The notes under the pieces are model-generated. The model did not search any database and was not told where the DNA came from. It saw only the letters and a list, made by a program, of their open reading frames with translations. Both the position numbers and the translations under genes were made by a program. From Uloborus plumipes (lineage: Eukaryota; Arthropoda; Arachnida; Araneae; Uloboridae), in assembly GCA_038373865.1 (NCBI GenBank), contig JAXGGA010004450.1:24283-88282 (forward strand): a stretch of 64,000 nt of DNA, written 5' to 3'. Positions 48,333 through 60,236 of this stretch are shown here, one piece after another. The first letter of the stretch is position 1. Each line of letters begins with the position of its first letter.

Positions 48333-50298
48333 TAGCCTACTTTCCCGTTAAAAATAAAAGAAAGACGAAAAAAGTATTAAAAGTAGCTTAATGCATCTAA
48401 AAATATCGCCAAGTCCAAAAAATATCGCCAAGTAAAAAAAAATATCGCCAAGTAAAAAAAAAATATCGCCAAGTCCGAAAAATATCGCCAAGTTAAAAAA
48501 ATAAAAAGGTAAAATGAATATCGAAAAATTAAAAATTTGAAAGTAGGGTATTGAGATGGGGAATTTGTGCGTCGGTCGGTCGGTCGGTCGGTCTGTCCCC
48601 CCCCCCCCTAATAACTTTTGAATGAACATTCCGATTTGGACAAACTTTTTTTTGTTGGAAAGATCTCGGCGAGTACAGCTCATTCCCATATTTGATTTTT
48701 CGATTTGAACAATTTTTGGTTCAACTTTGAACCGTTCAAATAACCTGTCCCGCGATGCTAACTTTTGAATGAACAGTCCGATTTGAACAAACTTTTTTTT
48801 GTTCGAAAGATCTTTTCAAGGATACTTCATTCCCGTATCTACATTTTCGATTTGAACAATGTTTCGTTCAACATTGAACCGTTCAAACAATCTGTCACCC
48901 CTAATAACTTTTGAATGAACAGTCCGATTTAAACAAACTATTTTTTGTTCGAAGCATCTCGGCAAGGATACTTTATTACCGTATTTAAATTTTCAATTTG
49001 AACATTTTTGGTTCAACATTCAACCGTTCAGGCAACCTTTCCCCACCTAATAACTTTTGAGTGAACCGTCCGAATTGAATAAACTTTTTTTTTGTTCGAA
49101 AGATCTCGGCGAGTACAGCTCATTCCCATATTTGATTTTTCGATTTGAACAATTTTTGGTTCAACTTTGAACCGTTCAAACAACCTATCCCGCGATGCTG
49201 ACTTTTGAGTGAACAATCCGATTTGAACAAACTTTTTTTCGTTCGAAATATCTCATCAAGAATACTTCATTCCCGCATCTACATTTCCGATTTGAACAAT
49301 TTTTCGTTCAACATTGAACCTTTTAAGCAACCTTTCCCCACCTAATAACTTTTGAGTGAACCGTCCGAATGGAATAAACTTTTTTTTTGTTTGAAATATC
49401 TCGGAGAGACTTTCCCATACATTCCCATATTTCGCTTTTTGATTCAAACCATTTTTCGTTCAATAGTGAACCGTTCAGAAAAAAAAAAATTACATTAGCG
49501 TCTACGGGGAATTTAAGTTGAATGTTGATCCTGAACTTAAAGTCGGATTTCCTTCAAACTAACTTTGTAAGAAAATGGTTTTGATAAATAATGTTTGTAA
49601 AGTACTTTTCGAATTAATCTTCTGTGAGGACTCTGATTCCGACTCCGCGAACACGGCGGAAATGCAGGCTCAGAAAAAAAAATGACTGAACGTGCAGACG
49701 ATTTTTTGTTTATTTATTCACTTGTTTTATTTTATTTATTATTATTATTATTATTTATTATTATTTTTTTTTTTTTTTGCAGACGATTTTTTTTGTATCA
49801 AAAATTTTTCATTCACGAGAACATTTTATTCTTTATTTATATTTAACAACTGGCAACGGATTAAAAGCGAAATTCCGGACATTTTATTAACGGACGATTT
49901 TTTTTTCTTTTTCTTTTTTTTTTCTTTCTTTGATAAAATGTGTTTTGATGATCTTTGTACTTTTATTTATTTATTTTTTTTAATTATTATTATTATTATT
50001 ATATATATTTTTTTTTTTTGAAAACAATGGAGGATTTTTTCTACGGAGGAACTGTAACAGTTACACTCTTTAAAAGGTGTGACAAAACTTTATTTATTCG
50101 TTAATTACTTTTTACGTGTCTATTTCATCTGATGAGAGGGGCATATTTTGCTTTTCGAAATCAGCTCTAAGTGCTTAAAAGGTATGTTTGACATAATTTT
50201 CAGTCTCAGATAATCAAGAGAATAATGATCAGATGCGAGAATGCCGATGTCATGTACGGGAAAGTAGGCTCGTTTAGTTCTTGACAGAACTTCTTGTT
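48333..50298. mobile_element. Helentron/HINE-type element, copy 2
   Basis: Same structure and nearly the same length as copy 1: TAGCCTACTTTCCCGT start, ATATCGCCAAGT minisatellite (48400-48495), (GGTC)n, six ~147-base units (about 48605-49475), T-rich/(TTA)n part, ACGGGAAAGTAGGCT, hairpin and TTCTTGTT end. Copy 3 starts at the very next base. It lies in the intron between exons b and c. Confidence 0.68.
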
Positions 50299-50921
50299 TA
50301 GCCTACTTTCCCGTTAAAAATAAAAGAGACGAAAAAAGCATTAAAATTGGCTTAATGCATCTAAAAAATGTCGCCAAGTCCAAAAAATATCGCCAAGTCC
50401 AAAAAATATCGCCAAGTTCAAAAAATATCGCCAAGTAAAAAAAAGTCAAAAAGAAACAAAAAAATGAAATAAATATCGAAAAATTAAAAATTTGAAAGTA
50501 GGGTATTGAGATGGGGAATTTGTGCGTCGGTCGGTCTGTCTGTCTGTCTGTCCCCCCCTAATAACTTTTGAATGAACATTCCGATTTGGACAAACTTTTT
50601 TTTGTTGGAAAGATCTCGGCGAGTACAGCTCATTCCCATATGAACAATTTTTGGTTCAACTTTGAGCCGTTCAAATAACCGGTCCCGCGATACTAACTTT
50701 TTAATGAACAGTCCGATTTGAACAAACTTTTTTTTGTTGGAAAAAACTTTTCAAGGATACTTCAGTCCCATATTTACATTTCCGATTTGAACAATTTTTC
50801 GTTCAACATTGAACCGCTCAAGCAAGCTGTCACCCCTAATAACTTTTGAGTAAACAGTCCGAAAAAAAAATGACTGACTGTGCAGACGATTTTTTGTTTA
50901 TTTATTCATTTGTTTTATTGA

Positions 50922-50955
<34 letters not shown>

Positions 50956-51445
50956 GGCAGACGATTTTTTTTGTAACAAAAATGTTTCATTCACGAGACC
51001 ATTTTATTCTTTATTTATATTTAACAACTGGCAACGGATTAAAAGTGAAATTCGAGACATTTTATCAACGGACGAGTTTTTTTTTTCTTTTTTTTTTTCT
51101 TTATTTTTTTTCTTTCTTTGATAAAATGTGTTTTGATGTACTTTGTAATTTTAATTTTTTTTTTGAAAACAATTGAGGAATTTTTCTACGGAAGAACTGT
51201 AACAGTTACATTCTTTAAAAGGTGCGACAAAGCTTTATTTATTCATTTATTTACTTTTTATGTGTCTATTTCATCTGATGAGAGGGGTATATTTTGCTTT
51301 TAGAAATCAGCTTCAAGTACTAAAAAGGTATGTTTGACATAATTTTTTGTCTTAGATAATCAAGAGAATAATGATCAGATGCTAGAATGCCGATGTCGAT
51401 GTACGGAAAAGTAGGCTCGTTTAGTTCTTGACAGAACTTCTTGTT
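50299..51445. mobile_element. Helentron/HINE-type element, copy 3, internally deleted
   Basis: Directly abuts copy 2 head to tail. It has the same ends, but only about two of the ~147-base units remain. An internal deletion joins GAGTAAACAGTCCGA to the AAAAAAATGACTGACTGTGC part near 50862. The hairpin and TTCTTGTT terminus are conserved, and sequence after 51445 diverges from that after the other copies. Confidence 0.68.
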
Positions 51446-51804
51446 TTTTCTTAACATGAAATAAGTAATTATTGTTCGCCGAGATGAGTCCTATTCACGC
51501 CTCTTATTTTGTAAAGTTAGTTAACATTAATACTGCACATCAAGGATTTATGTCTTTGTGACATTGACTTAATTCGACAGGTGAAGTAACCAACCATTTC
51601 GCAGCATTTGCATCAAAACTGTTCCAGCGATTCTTGCGCCAGTGGACCTCTCTATTCGAACTATCAACAGAACAGTCGCTGAGTCACTATGCTATGGTTT
51701 ACTTCCAAATCGTTAGAAACTGGTTGTACAGAATGCTGGTTGACTACATTAAAGAAATGTAAAACTTGGTGGACTGCACAAATTGTTTTAGACGTAAATA
51801 AATA

Positions 51805-52223
51805 CAGTCGAGTCTCAATAACGCGGAATTTCTAAGGAACCAGGCAAAAGCTTCGAGTTATTGGTAGTTCGAGTTATAGGAAATTCCCACAGCCTTCTCA
51901 GAAGTTAGAGACCCGATGAGAAATTTAGAATTGAAGGGCTTGGGAGATGAAGGGGTTATGTGACAAAACAGAAATTGCGAGCAATTAAAGTTCAAAGTTT
52001 TATTGATGCGGATTTTTTGCTTTCTGGCTTTGTCGTTAGTGTGCGCATGAAATTAGTCTAATGACATATACTTCTTGATGCACCAAGTTGTACTTGCTTA
52101 CCTATATCCATTGCTTACCATTGCACTGTGTCCAGAGTGCTCATTTTTTAAAATGTAACATAGCCCCTTCATCCTCCAATCCTTATTCGAGTTATAAGAC
52201 TTCGAGTTATCGAAACTCCACTG
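51805..52223. mobile_element. pogo/Tigger-like MITE, 419 bp
   Basis: The left end is CAGTCGAGTCTCAATAACGC and the right end TTCGAGTTATCGAAACTCCACTG, inverted and of the CAGT-GA-CCTC-ATAA type seen in pogo-group elements. A TA precedes the left end. The right flank is TG rather than TA. Additional TTCGAGTTAT motifs repeat near each end. No transposase is present. Confidence 0.65.
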
Positions 52224-53580
52224 TGATTGCCTTTATTAAGTGCAATTCTTGTACATTAAAAAAAAAAGTATTGCATTCGTAAAAATTTGCGAGGTGTATT
52301 TGGCACTGACGAGAGTATTTTATTTTAAAGACAAATTTTTGATCTGGAGGTGGACCTCAGAAAAAAAAAGAGGGGCCGATTAATTTTTGATCAAATTAAA
52401 AATAGGGGGAGGGGAGCTCACAACTGAACGTTCCGACTTGCTAGCTGTGACTGCTATAGCTCAGGAAGTGTTGTGAAGTCTAACGAAAATATTTAGTACA
52501 ATGGGTAAGTGGACTTAAATATAAATCAAGCTGATAATTTTTAGTACAAATATTACCGATGCGGAGGTGATATTTTCATCATAATATGCTCAAGTATGTA
52601 AGAAAATAATCAACGTGAAATTTGAATTAAATGTACGTTTGAAACCGTTTTACGTATGTTTATGCCATCGTGACACATACCATGTTATTAGGTGTGCAGT
52701 CCTATGTTTAGCTGTGTATTTGTGCTGAAGTACATCCATTTGGGAAATTCCATACTGATAAGTCCCATTTCCGGCAAGGACAATTTTGCTCAACGCGATC
52801 GAGTAAAGTTGCGTTCCACGCCTACAATTTTCAATGACACTGTTTGGAAGATGTCTTTTCCTTCTAAAACTTGATGATGTTGAACAAATTTGCTGTAAAC
52901 TTTTTTTTTGTATATCGCAGTTTTTGGGACAAGAACGCTAACCCACAATTTTATCGCTAGATGGCGCCATAAGCGTTCAGAAATTATTCGAGTGACTACG
53001 GCACCCAGTATGTAACACATAATTTCTTTTGAACGTTTAAATACAAGTTTTGATCAGAATGTAAAAACTGTCCAGAGCTATGACGAAAATCACAAAAGCT
53101 AATTATGGTGAAAAAGTCATTAATGTGGTCTGGGAATGTCAGTAAGAATGCTTTTAGGTGCTGGGAAGATAAAATACAGTAATTACAAAAATTCTGTTTT
53201 AATTTCTTCCATCTCTTTTGAAATATTTGAATATATTAGTGCAAGAAGAGATCAGACACAATGTTGTTGCAACTTTGTTTACAATAACTTTAACAGAAGG
53301 CAATAAATTGTGAATATAAGTTAATAAGTTAGAGACCACAGACAAAGTATAGAAAAATATATCTTTATTTTCATGCATTTAAATACAAAGTTGAGAAGAA
53401 AAATAGAAAAAGCTCATTCAACCCAAAAGATTGGCTTAAAATGTCATGCACAGTGTTAATTTTGCACAGTCAACAGACCAGACCCAAAGCAACTGGAAAA
53501 ATCCTTTATTAGAATCAGTGTTACGTAGAAGATAGATGTGTTAGTAACGAAGCCCAAGATGCTTGATGAAAAGACGTTAC

Positions 53581-53651
53581 CTGTATCATTTGTTGCTGAA
53601 GTAACTGTTGCTGGATAAGTTGTGAAGCGTCCACCATAGGAACAGTCATTC
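53581..53651 (-). CDS. Myo15: Myosin XV exon b: Gln-rich linker
   Basis: A 71-base exon, residues 53-76. The acceptor is TTATTTAG and the donor ATACAG/GTAACG. It enters in phase 1, completing a Gly codon shared with the previous exon, and leaves in phase 0. The peptide starts MTVPMVDAS and becomes Gln/Leu-rich (QLIQQQLLQQQMIQ), which continues directly into the next exon. It is likely one helical, coiled-coil-prone stretch. It was assigned from splice phase and composition, since it is too short for homology by eye. Confidence 0.68.
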
Positions 53652-54718
53652 CTAAATAACAAGTAAAAAGAAAAGGAGGAATTGCTTACTATTGAGTCGA
53701 AACAAATTAAGACTGCATTTGAGAATGGGTTGAAAGTGATGGAAAAAAGTATCAACGGTGAACAGAAAAGTTTGATAGAGAAAACGTATTTAAAATGATA
53801 CTAATTCATTGAAAAATAATGAAGATTAGCTTGGACATTGAGTTGAAAAAAGAACAAAGAATAAGGCAGACAGACTTGAATTTTAAACGATAGAGTTGAA
53901 ATTGGTTAAGAATAGCTTCAACAGTGAATTGGAAAATGAAGAAGAGATTGAATACTGAATTAAAAATGCAAATCAATAAATTTTAACTAACTGCTAAAAG
54001 GATAAATGATAACTTCAGTCTAAACTGGTAACTAAAGAAAAATTCACTAAGTACTTGGGAGAAACGAATTTGATATTTGCTTTTAAAGAAAGGAAGAACA
54101 GCTTCAAGGTGAGAAAGGATTAAGAAAAGCCTACACACTGCTCCTCAGATATTAGATGAATAATGTACTGGTTGATGATAAGGATTGGTTTGATTTTCGA
54201 GTTGAAAATAGTAAAAAATAGATTAGCTATTGAAATGGAGGAATCACAAGGAATTGGAATGTGAAAAAATTGAATATTGATGGCAAAACTAGTGAAGAAT
54301 AAATTTAGCACTAATAAGGAAGATTGTCAAAACAAACTAAAGTACTGAATAGAGAAAAAAGGTAGGGTGGTTTGAACTGCATAAAAAAGCTTAAATTTTC
54401 AATTGAAAAATAGCTTATTGAATTCTGGCGAAGAATATATTTTCGAAAAAAAATGAGAAATAAATTTTACAGCAACATTTGAAAAGATAACATTACTGAA
54501 ACTTAATTCTAATGCATTCTTTTGCACAAATATGAATGCTAATTATTTTCTGACTTAAATATAGCCTAGAATATTCTAGCAAAATTTAAAGAATCGTAAA
54601 TGTTCAATTTAGGAAAACTTAAACGGCGCAATACGCCCGGAAAATTATTCAATTTCTTCTTCAAATTTCTATGGAGAAAGCAACATTGACTCATAAATTT
54701 GATTTGAAAACAGCTTAT

Positions 54719-54983
54719 CAAGGGCGGATCTAGAAAGTTTTCAAGGGAGGGGCGATTGATTTTTGTTACTTTTTACTATGCATACTGGTTGATACATTTT
54801 GATCGAAAAAGTTTCGAATTTCAATTCCGAAATATTTCCGGGGGAGAGCCTCAAAGCTCCTTCCTCAACCTCATTAAAACCCGTATAAATTTACATTTTC
54901 GGAAGTTTCGAAAAATTACCGGTGAAAAACCATTTAAGGGAGGGGAGATCGCCCCCATCGACCCTCCCTTGTATTCGCCCCTG
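54719..54983. mobile_element. hAT-type MITE, 265 bp
   Basis: The ends CAAGGGCGGAT and ATTCGCCCCTG are inverted with one mismatch in the first bases. Flanks CAGCTTAT (54711-54718) and CAGTCTAT (54984-54991) look like a decayed 8-bp duplication. The interior matches the TTCGAAA-GGGGGAGA units at 17225-18110 and 26475-26875. Confidence 0.6.
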
Positions 54984-55149
54984 CAGTCTATAAAAATAAA
55001 CAGGCCATTCAAGTTACAATGCAAACAAATTCCTCTTGCTATTTTTGTTCTAAAATTTCAAACAAAACACAAATCGCTCATGCAATGCATTTTTGAATGT
55101 CAGAAGGACGAAACAACGAACTTAAGAATTAAATACTGGCCCAGCACCA

Positions 55150-55690
55150 CATCATGTCACAGAAATTTACAGTGACGGCAATGCGAATCACAATGGCCAC
55201 AAGTCACTTAGCGACAGTTTGTCAACGTCTCGTAGGATTTATACTGTGACGCATTTCGTCTGGATTCAGTGCAACCATTAATTTGTGACCACTCACTTTG
55301 ACATTTTTAAAGACGTCACTGCAACGTTACTTTGTGACACATTAAAGACGTCTCTGCAAGGTCACTTTGTGACGTCGCTTCGAATTGACGTTCGTGAATT
55401 GCATCAACCTATTAATGACTTTACAGTGATGATTTGGGACCGTTCCGTAACTTTCTCAAATGAGTCATAGCTTCGTCACTTACATTAGAGACTTTTCGAG
55501 TTCACAAATTAATCCTTTGGAATGAGTCTAATGTTGCTACAGCAAATAATTTGTGACCAGTCACTTTATGACATATTAGAGACGTCACTGCGAAGTCACT
55601 TTGCAACGTACGTTGCTTTGGACTGTGAATCGTGCTACCTATTGACGATTTGTGATATCACGCAACATACACCAGTGATGTTTTAATCAC
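55150..55690. repeat. Repeats rich in GTCACTTTGTGACG
   Basis: A unit resembling ATTA(A/G)AGACGTCACTGC followed by AAGTCACTTTGTGAC is repeated about five times between 55300 and 55690, with inverted relatives (GTGACGGC, GTCACTTAGCGAC) at the left. It ends 85 bases before exon a. The open frame at 55285-55470 is part of it. Confidence 0.55.
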
Positions 55691-55774
55691 TTACATTAAA
55701 GACGTTACGATTTTTTAATTTCATATAATTTAAAAATGAGCTGAAAATTCGTGACAGTAAGAAGCGGTACTTAC

Positions 55775-55931
55775 CAGAAAGATTGTACAATGGTAGATTG
55801 TTGCCGCCAGTAGTAGATGATGCTGATGAATTACCGGCGTTCCCATTGCCCCCTCCGGGAAGTGCTGGAGACGGTGTAGAGAGATTGGGAGTAAAGCTCT
55901 GGGAATGAATGCCATTTGATTGAGAACGTTG
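55775..55931 (-). CDS. Myo15: Myosin XV exon a: Ser/Asn/Gly-rich linker
   Basis: This is the most upstream exon found, encoding residues 1-52 of the fragment plus the first base of codon 53. The acceptor reads TATTTCAG and the donor CTG/GTAAGTACC. It starts in phase 0 and ends in phase 1, which fits the next exon. The peptide is low complexity (SFTPNLSTPSPALPGGGNG), rich in Ser, Asn, Gly and Pro, with no recognised domain. It is probably disordered linker between the first MyTH4 and the FERM region. I found no exon upstream of it in the remaining 8 kb of the window. Confidence 0.7.
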
Positions 55932-56563
55932 CTGAAATACAATGAAATTTTTTATTCGAAAAAATGTGACAACCGCAAAGTTAGATACGCTCTGGTATCT
56001 AATCAGTAAATTATGTATTTTCAGCTGTGGGGGAAAAAAATCAAGTACCGGTATTAATATCGGTATTTTAACGGTGTTGGAAATCAGCGAATCGAAATAG
56101 AGGGCGCTGATGTTTACGTTAAGGATTAAGTGGACGAGATTAGATTCGAGTTGCATGTTTGTTGTGTTGTCATGTGATGTGTGTGTGTTGTCAAAGAAAA
56201 TAAATATTTGTTGTAGAAAAAGGTATTCACTTATTTAAAAATGCAATTTCGTAGATATTGAAAGAACAAAGGAAAGGGGATGAATAGTTCTATTTAATAA
56301 CCAGTATTAATACTCATATTCCAGTATCAAGTTTCAACAAATACTGAATACTAAAACTACATTTTTAATCCGGTTTTGCAATCACTAGGTAAAATCTAGC
56401 CAAAACACGAATATTAGATTTAATTTGAATTTCCGAACAATCTATACCGCCTAAGGATATGCACAACACATGTTGTACTTCTATTTTGCGATATATCCAA
56501 ACCTTACACATATTTTTAATGAATGCATCTTAAAAGCAGTGGTTTTAAAATTTATACTTTGAC

Positions 56564-57345
56564 TAGCTAACCCTGCGAATTCTGTTCCGCCTTAAAGGCA
56601 ATAAATAAGCAAATTTTTGAATTTATTAAGTTTTTTTTATTAGAAAATACAAAAAAAAAAAATAAGTACCTACATTAATCATCCATTATTGTTTCTGTAT
56701 TTACAACCTATTTTACTGCGCTCCAGAAGCTGTCAGAACATGTGCTTTATGTCGCCCGGCGACAGAGGCTCAAAAAAGGCTTAATTCAAAAGATAATTTT
56801 TTCGGACTGCTTATCAACTGACTGCTCCATCCATATATCCATCCAAACAAACTTTTGTATATATAATAGTAGTAAGAAGAACAGCCACTTAAATGCAGTC
56901 CAGGAGCTATCCCACCAAGCGCTTTCCACCTCTCAGCCTCAGAGGCGTAAAAACTCTTAAGTGACAATCGTTTCCGACAGCTTATCACATATAAATTTCA
57001 AGGGAAGTAACGCGTTTGTTTATAATTTACTTCACAAAAGAGTCAAATAACACTCAACGCACCGCTAACTTACAATCTGTTTACTGCGCTCCGGAAGCTG
57101 CCAGAACGTGTGCTTTATGTCGCTCAGCCATGGAGGTGTCAAAAAAGGCTTAGTAAAAAGCTTAGCCAAGAATACGGAAAAACTGGTAGCTAAATAGATA
57201 ATTTTCAATAAAAAATATATTGCGGTCCTAAATTGAGATAAAAACTATCCTATCATTTAAGTTGGACCAAACTGAAACTGCGTGCAAAATTTGGTTGAAA
57301 TCGGTTCAGTAGCTGAGGAGTCCATTGGCCACTAACACAGGGATA
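56564..57345. repeat. CTAGC-type dispersed repeat with an internal direct repeat
   Basis: Starts CTAGCTAACCCTGCGAATTC and ends AAATCGGTTCAGTAGCTGAG, a layout shared with 12471-13025. Inside, TTACTGCGCTCC(A/G)GAAGCTG plus CAGAAC(A/G)TGTGCTTTATG occurs twice, near 56712 and 57077. Small open frames on both strands have no recognised domain. Confidence 0.5.
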
Positions 57346-57357
57346 CGTAATGTTTAT

Positions 57358-58488
57358 GGGTAATTCTACAAATACGGGAATATTTCTGACATGTAGATTT
57401 CAAAAAATCAATTTAAAATTAAAAATCTGAAAAAAATCAGCGCAGCACTTGATAAGTTACATAATTAAAATAGAATATCAGCAGAGCTTAAATGTTTGTA
57501 TTTTATTGTATTTTTGGATTTTATTTTTTTGAAGGCATTTGTGAATGATAAAAAGGACATGTGGATGACACAATGGGTATGTGAATATAATACATTAAGT
57601 ATGTGAATAACACAAACACAATAGGTATATTAATGAAATTTTTTAACTAGTAAACTGTTAGACATAATTTTTAAACATTGTACTGTCACAGTTTGGCTTT
57701 TGATTCATCCACGTGTCTTATATTGGGGCATGCGAATGACAATAGAAAAAGGGCATGTGAATGACAAAACACAAGTAATTGTGTTCTCAAAAAGTCATAT
57801 CTGTACATTTTTCCGCTTCACTTCGAATTAGAACCCACAAATGTAAGCCTTAGGATTATTCATTATCAAAATTTATTTACATGTACATTTTACATGCATT
57901 CTGTCGGGCATGTTAATGACAAAGATAAAAAACACTTGCCTTGAAAGTTGAGTTTAGCTTACTTTTTATCAAAAAGTAATTGCAGAACAGCAAAATTAAT
58001 CCTTAGCCAGGAATAACAAAGTTCCATGCTTTATTTTAAGATGCGTTGTCAAATTTTGAAATAAAACATTTCAGAGAAAAATATCTATACTTTTTAGACA
58101 TGTGGATGACTGATAATCGCTGGGACAAAGTTTAGATTAACTTTTAGATATATTATTTTCATATTATTTTGCTTTTTTTGTGATTTACATCTTGCACACA
58201 TATATATTTACAAATAAAAAACTCTTGAGAAAAAAATCCCTTATTTTTTTTAAATCTATATACCATTGATTGTGAAAATTGTACCTATGGGACAGGACAT
58301 GTGGATGACATTTCAATCTAATATTCTTTTTTTTAAATGAATAATAATTAAATATTGACATTGTTGATAACGAAAATTATAGAACAAAAGACGCATAAAA
58401 ATATTCCCAAAATAGTTTTTTATTAAATTAAAAACAAAAAGAACAATCAGTACGGAACACAAATTTGCCCATTTTTGTAGAATCACCC
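57358..58488. mobile_element. Non-autonomous DNA transposon, 1131 bp, TTAT flanks
   Basis: The left end GGGTAATTCTACAAATACGG and right end CCATTTTTGTAGAATCACCC are inverted with three differences over about 21 bases. TTAT flanks both ends (57354-57357 and 58489-58492). The interior carries a scattered motif, (G)ACATGTGGATGACA and variants such as CATGTGAATGAC, about nine times on the plus strand. No transposase is present. Confidence 0.7.
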
Positions 58489-59195
58489 TTATATATTAAG
58501 ATGTTGATTTTGAGAGTTAGTGCAATTTTAGAATGTAGAGTATTTATTAGTTTTCAACCACAATTGAAGAAAGCAGTTTTATTAATTGTAAGAACTTAAA
58601 TGAAACTAGTCAAGTGTGACCACATTCTTTTATTTTATAGCATACAAAACAATTTATTAAATATAAGGAAAAAGAGAAAGAATTATTGCTTCTAGGCGTA
58701 GAATTAAATTATGATACCCGAATTTCGATAGAACTTAGCTACCAGATAATAGATATTGTTAGCGTTTATAAATAAATAAAAGATTTTTCACTGCCACGTA
58801 TTGTGACTTTTAACATTCTAGCCTTCTATAACGGTAGCCAATTACTTGGGTCTCGTTGCATTTAATGAGTAGCAGGCATTAGTACCGAAACATGAATATG
58901 ATTATGAGGCTTATGTAACATGTTCTGCTCAATGCAGAGACTCCCTAAGTCCAACCTTCCAAAGATTCCCTTCTCCCTCTGCGGAAAAATAAAAATTGAT
59001 TTAATTTTTAAGAATCTATCTTTTTCCTTGATATGTCTTCACGTTTTTTTTTCTTTCGATAAATTTATTCATTCATTCATAGATCTTTTTTCGTTTTTCT
59101 GTTGAAGTAGAAAAAACTCAAAAAAAGAAAAAAATAATAATAATAATAAGAAGAAGAAGAGAAAAGAAATTATTAAATGAACAATCACATAACAG

Positions 59196-59375
59196 CAGGG
59201 TCTGATTACCGAATAGGCCAACTAGGCCGCGGCCTAGGGCCCCCAAATGGCTAAAATTGTTGTAGTCAATGCCTAAATTTGTGGTTTCCTATGTTTATAA
59301 TTGTGAAGCCTCAGTGCAGGGGGCCCCAAAAAATGTATTTGGCCTAGGAGCCCGTGATATCTTAATCGGGCCCTG
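59196..59375. mobile_element. hAT-type MITE, 180 bp, perfect 8-bp duplication
   Basis: The ends CAGGGTCTGATTA and TTAATCGGGCCCTG are inverted. CATAACAG flanks both sides (59188-59195 and 59376-59383). The interior includes GGCCTAGGGCCCCC and GGGGGCCCC blocks, much GC-richer than the surroundings. Non-coding. Confidence 0.88.
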
Positions 59376-60236
59376 CATAACAGAAGAATTAATCGATCTA
59401 ACCGTTTAATAAGTTTTGTTTAAAATATTCAGTTAATTTTTTCCCATCACCTAGCACATTCGAATTTTAATCATAATAAAACTTTTATTTAATTTTTGTA
59501 TTGCAAAAATTTTTTTACTTATAACACGTAACTGATATGAGAAAGGGCAGGCGGGGGGCCCTGAAACAGAAATGTGCTCTATGTCCAATGTCTGAATGAT
59601 CGCTCTCTGCCAAAGACCCTTTATTCTAAAACTTCATCAATTATTAAAATCAACATCAAAGCAGAAACGATAAATCCTCTGCTTTTGCAGTGCATTATTG
59701 TATAGTTTGGAATTAACCTTAACCTTTCTTCTATCTCCTGGGTTCGCAGATATAGTACAAATCTATTTTCTTCCCCATTTCTCACTAGATGGCAGGAGCA
59801 TAGTTATTTCAATATGCTTCGCTCTTTGAAACTATTATGTAATGCAAGAATTTAAGCGGAAGCTCTTTGTGTTGCTGCATTCTTCCATGTACAGCATGCA
59901 AAAAAAAATCCTTCCGAGAAAAAAAAATTAACTTGTTAATTATCACTCAAATTATAATAATCAAATTTTGCTAGACTTTCTCACAGGTGACTACCAGTAA
60001 ATAAATATTTTTAATGCTTATATTATAAATTAATTAATATGGAATATTAATTACTTCCCTCCCCAATAATTAAGAATATTTTCTGGTGTATAAATAAATT
60101 TTAAAAAATGCACGAAAAATGAACTAATGGTAAGTATGTTTGGTCCAACTAGGAAAGAAAGCTCAATGATTTAAAACTTTCATTCCTTGCCAATTTCTAT
60201 TCCTTTACAAGTAAAACACTTGTCATTTACCTATAC

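Noticed and set aside
56742..56988. Open frames on both strands
   Set aside because: They lie within the CTAGC-type dispersed repeat, and the overlapping block is duplicated nearby with stops.
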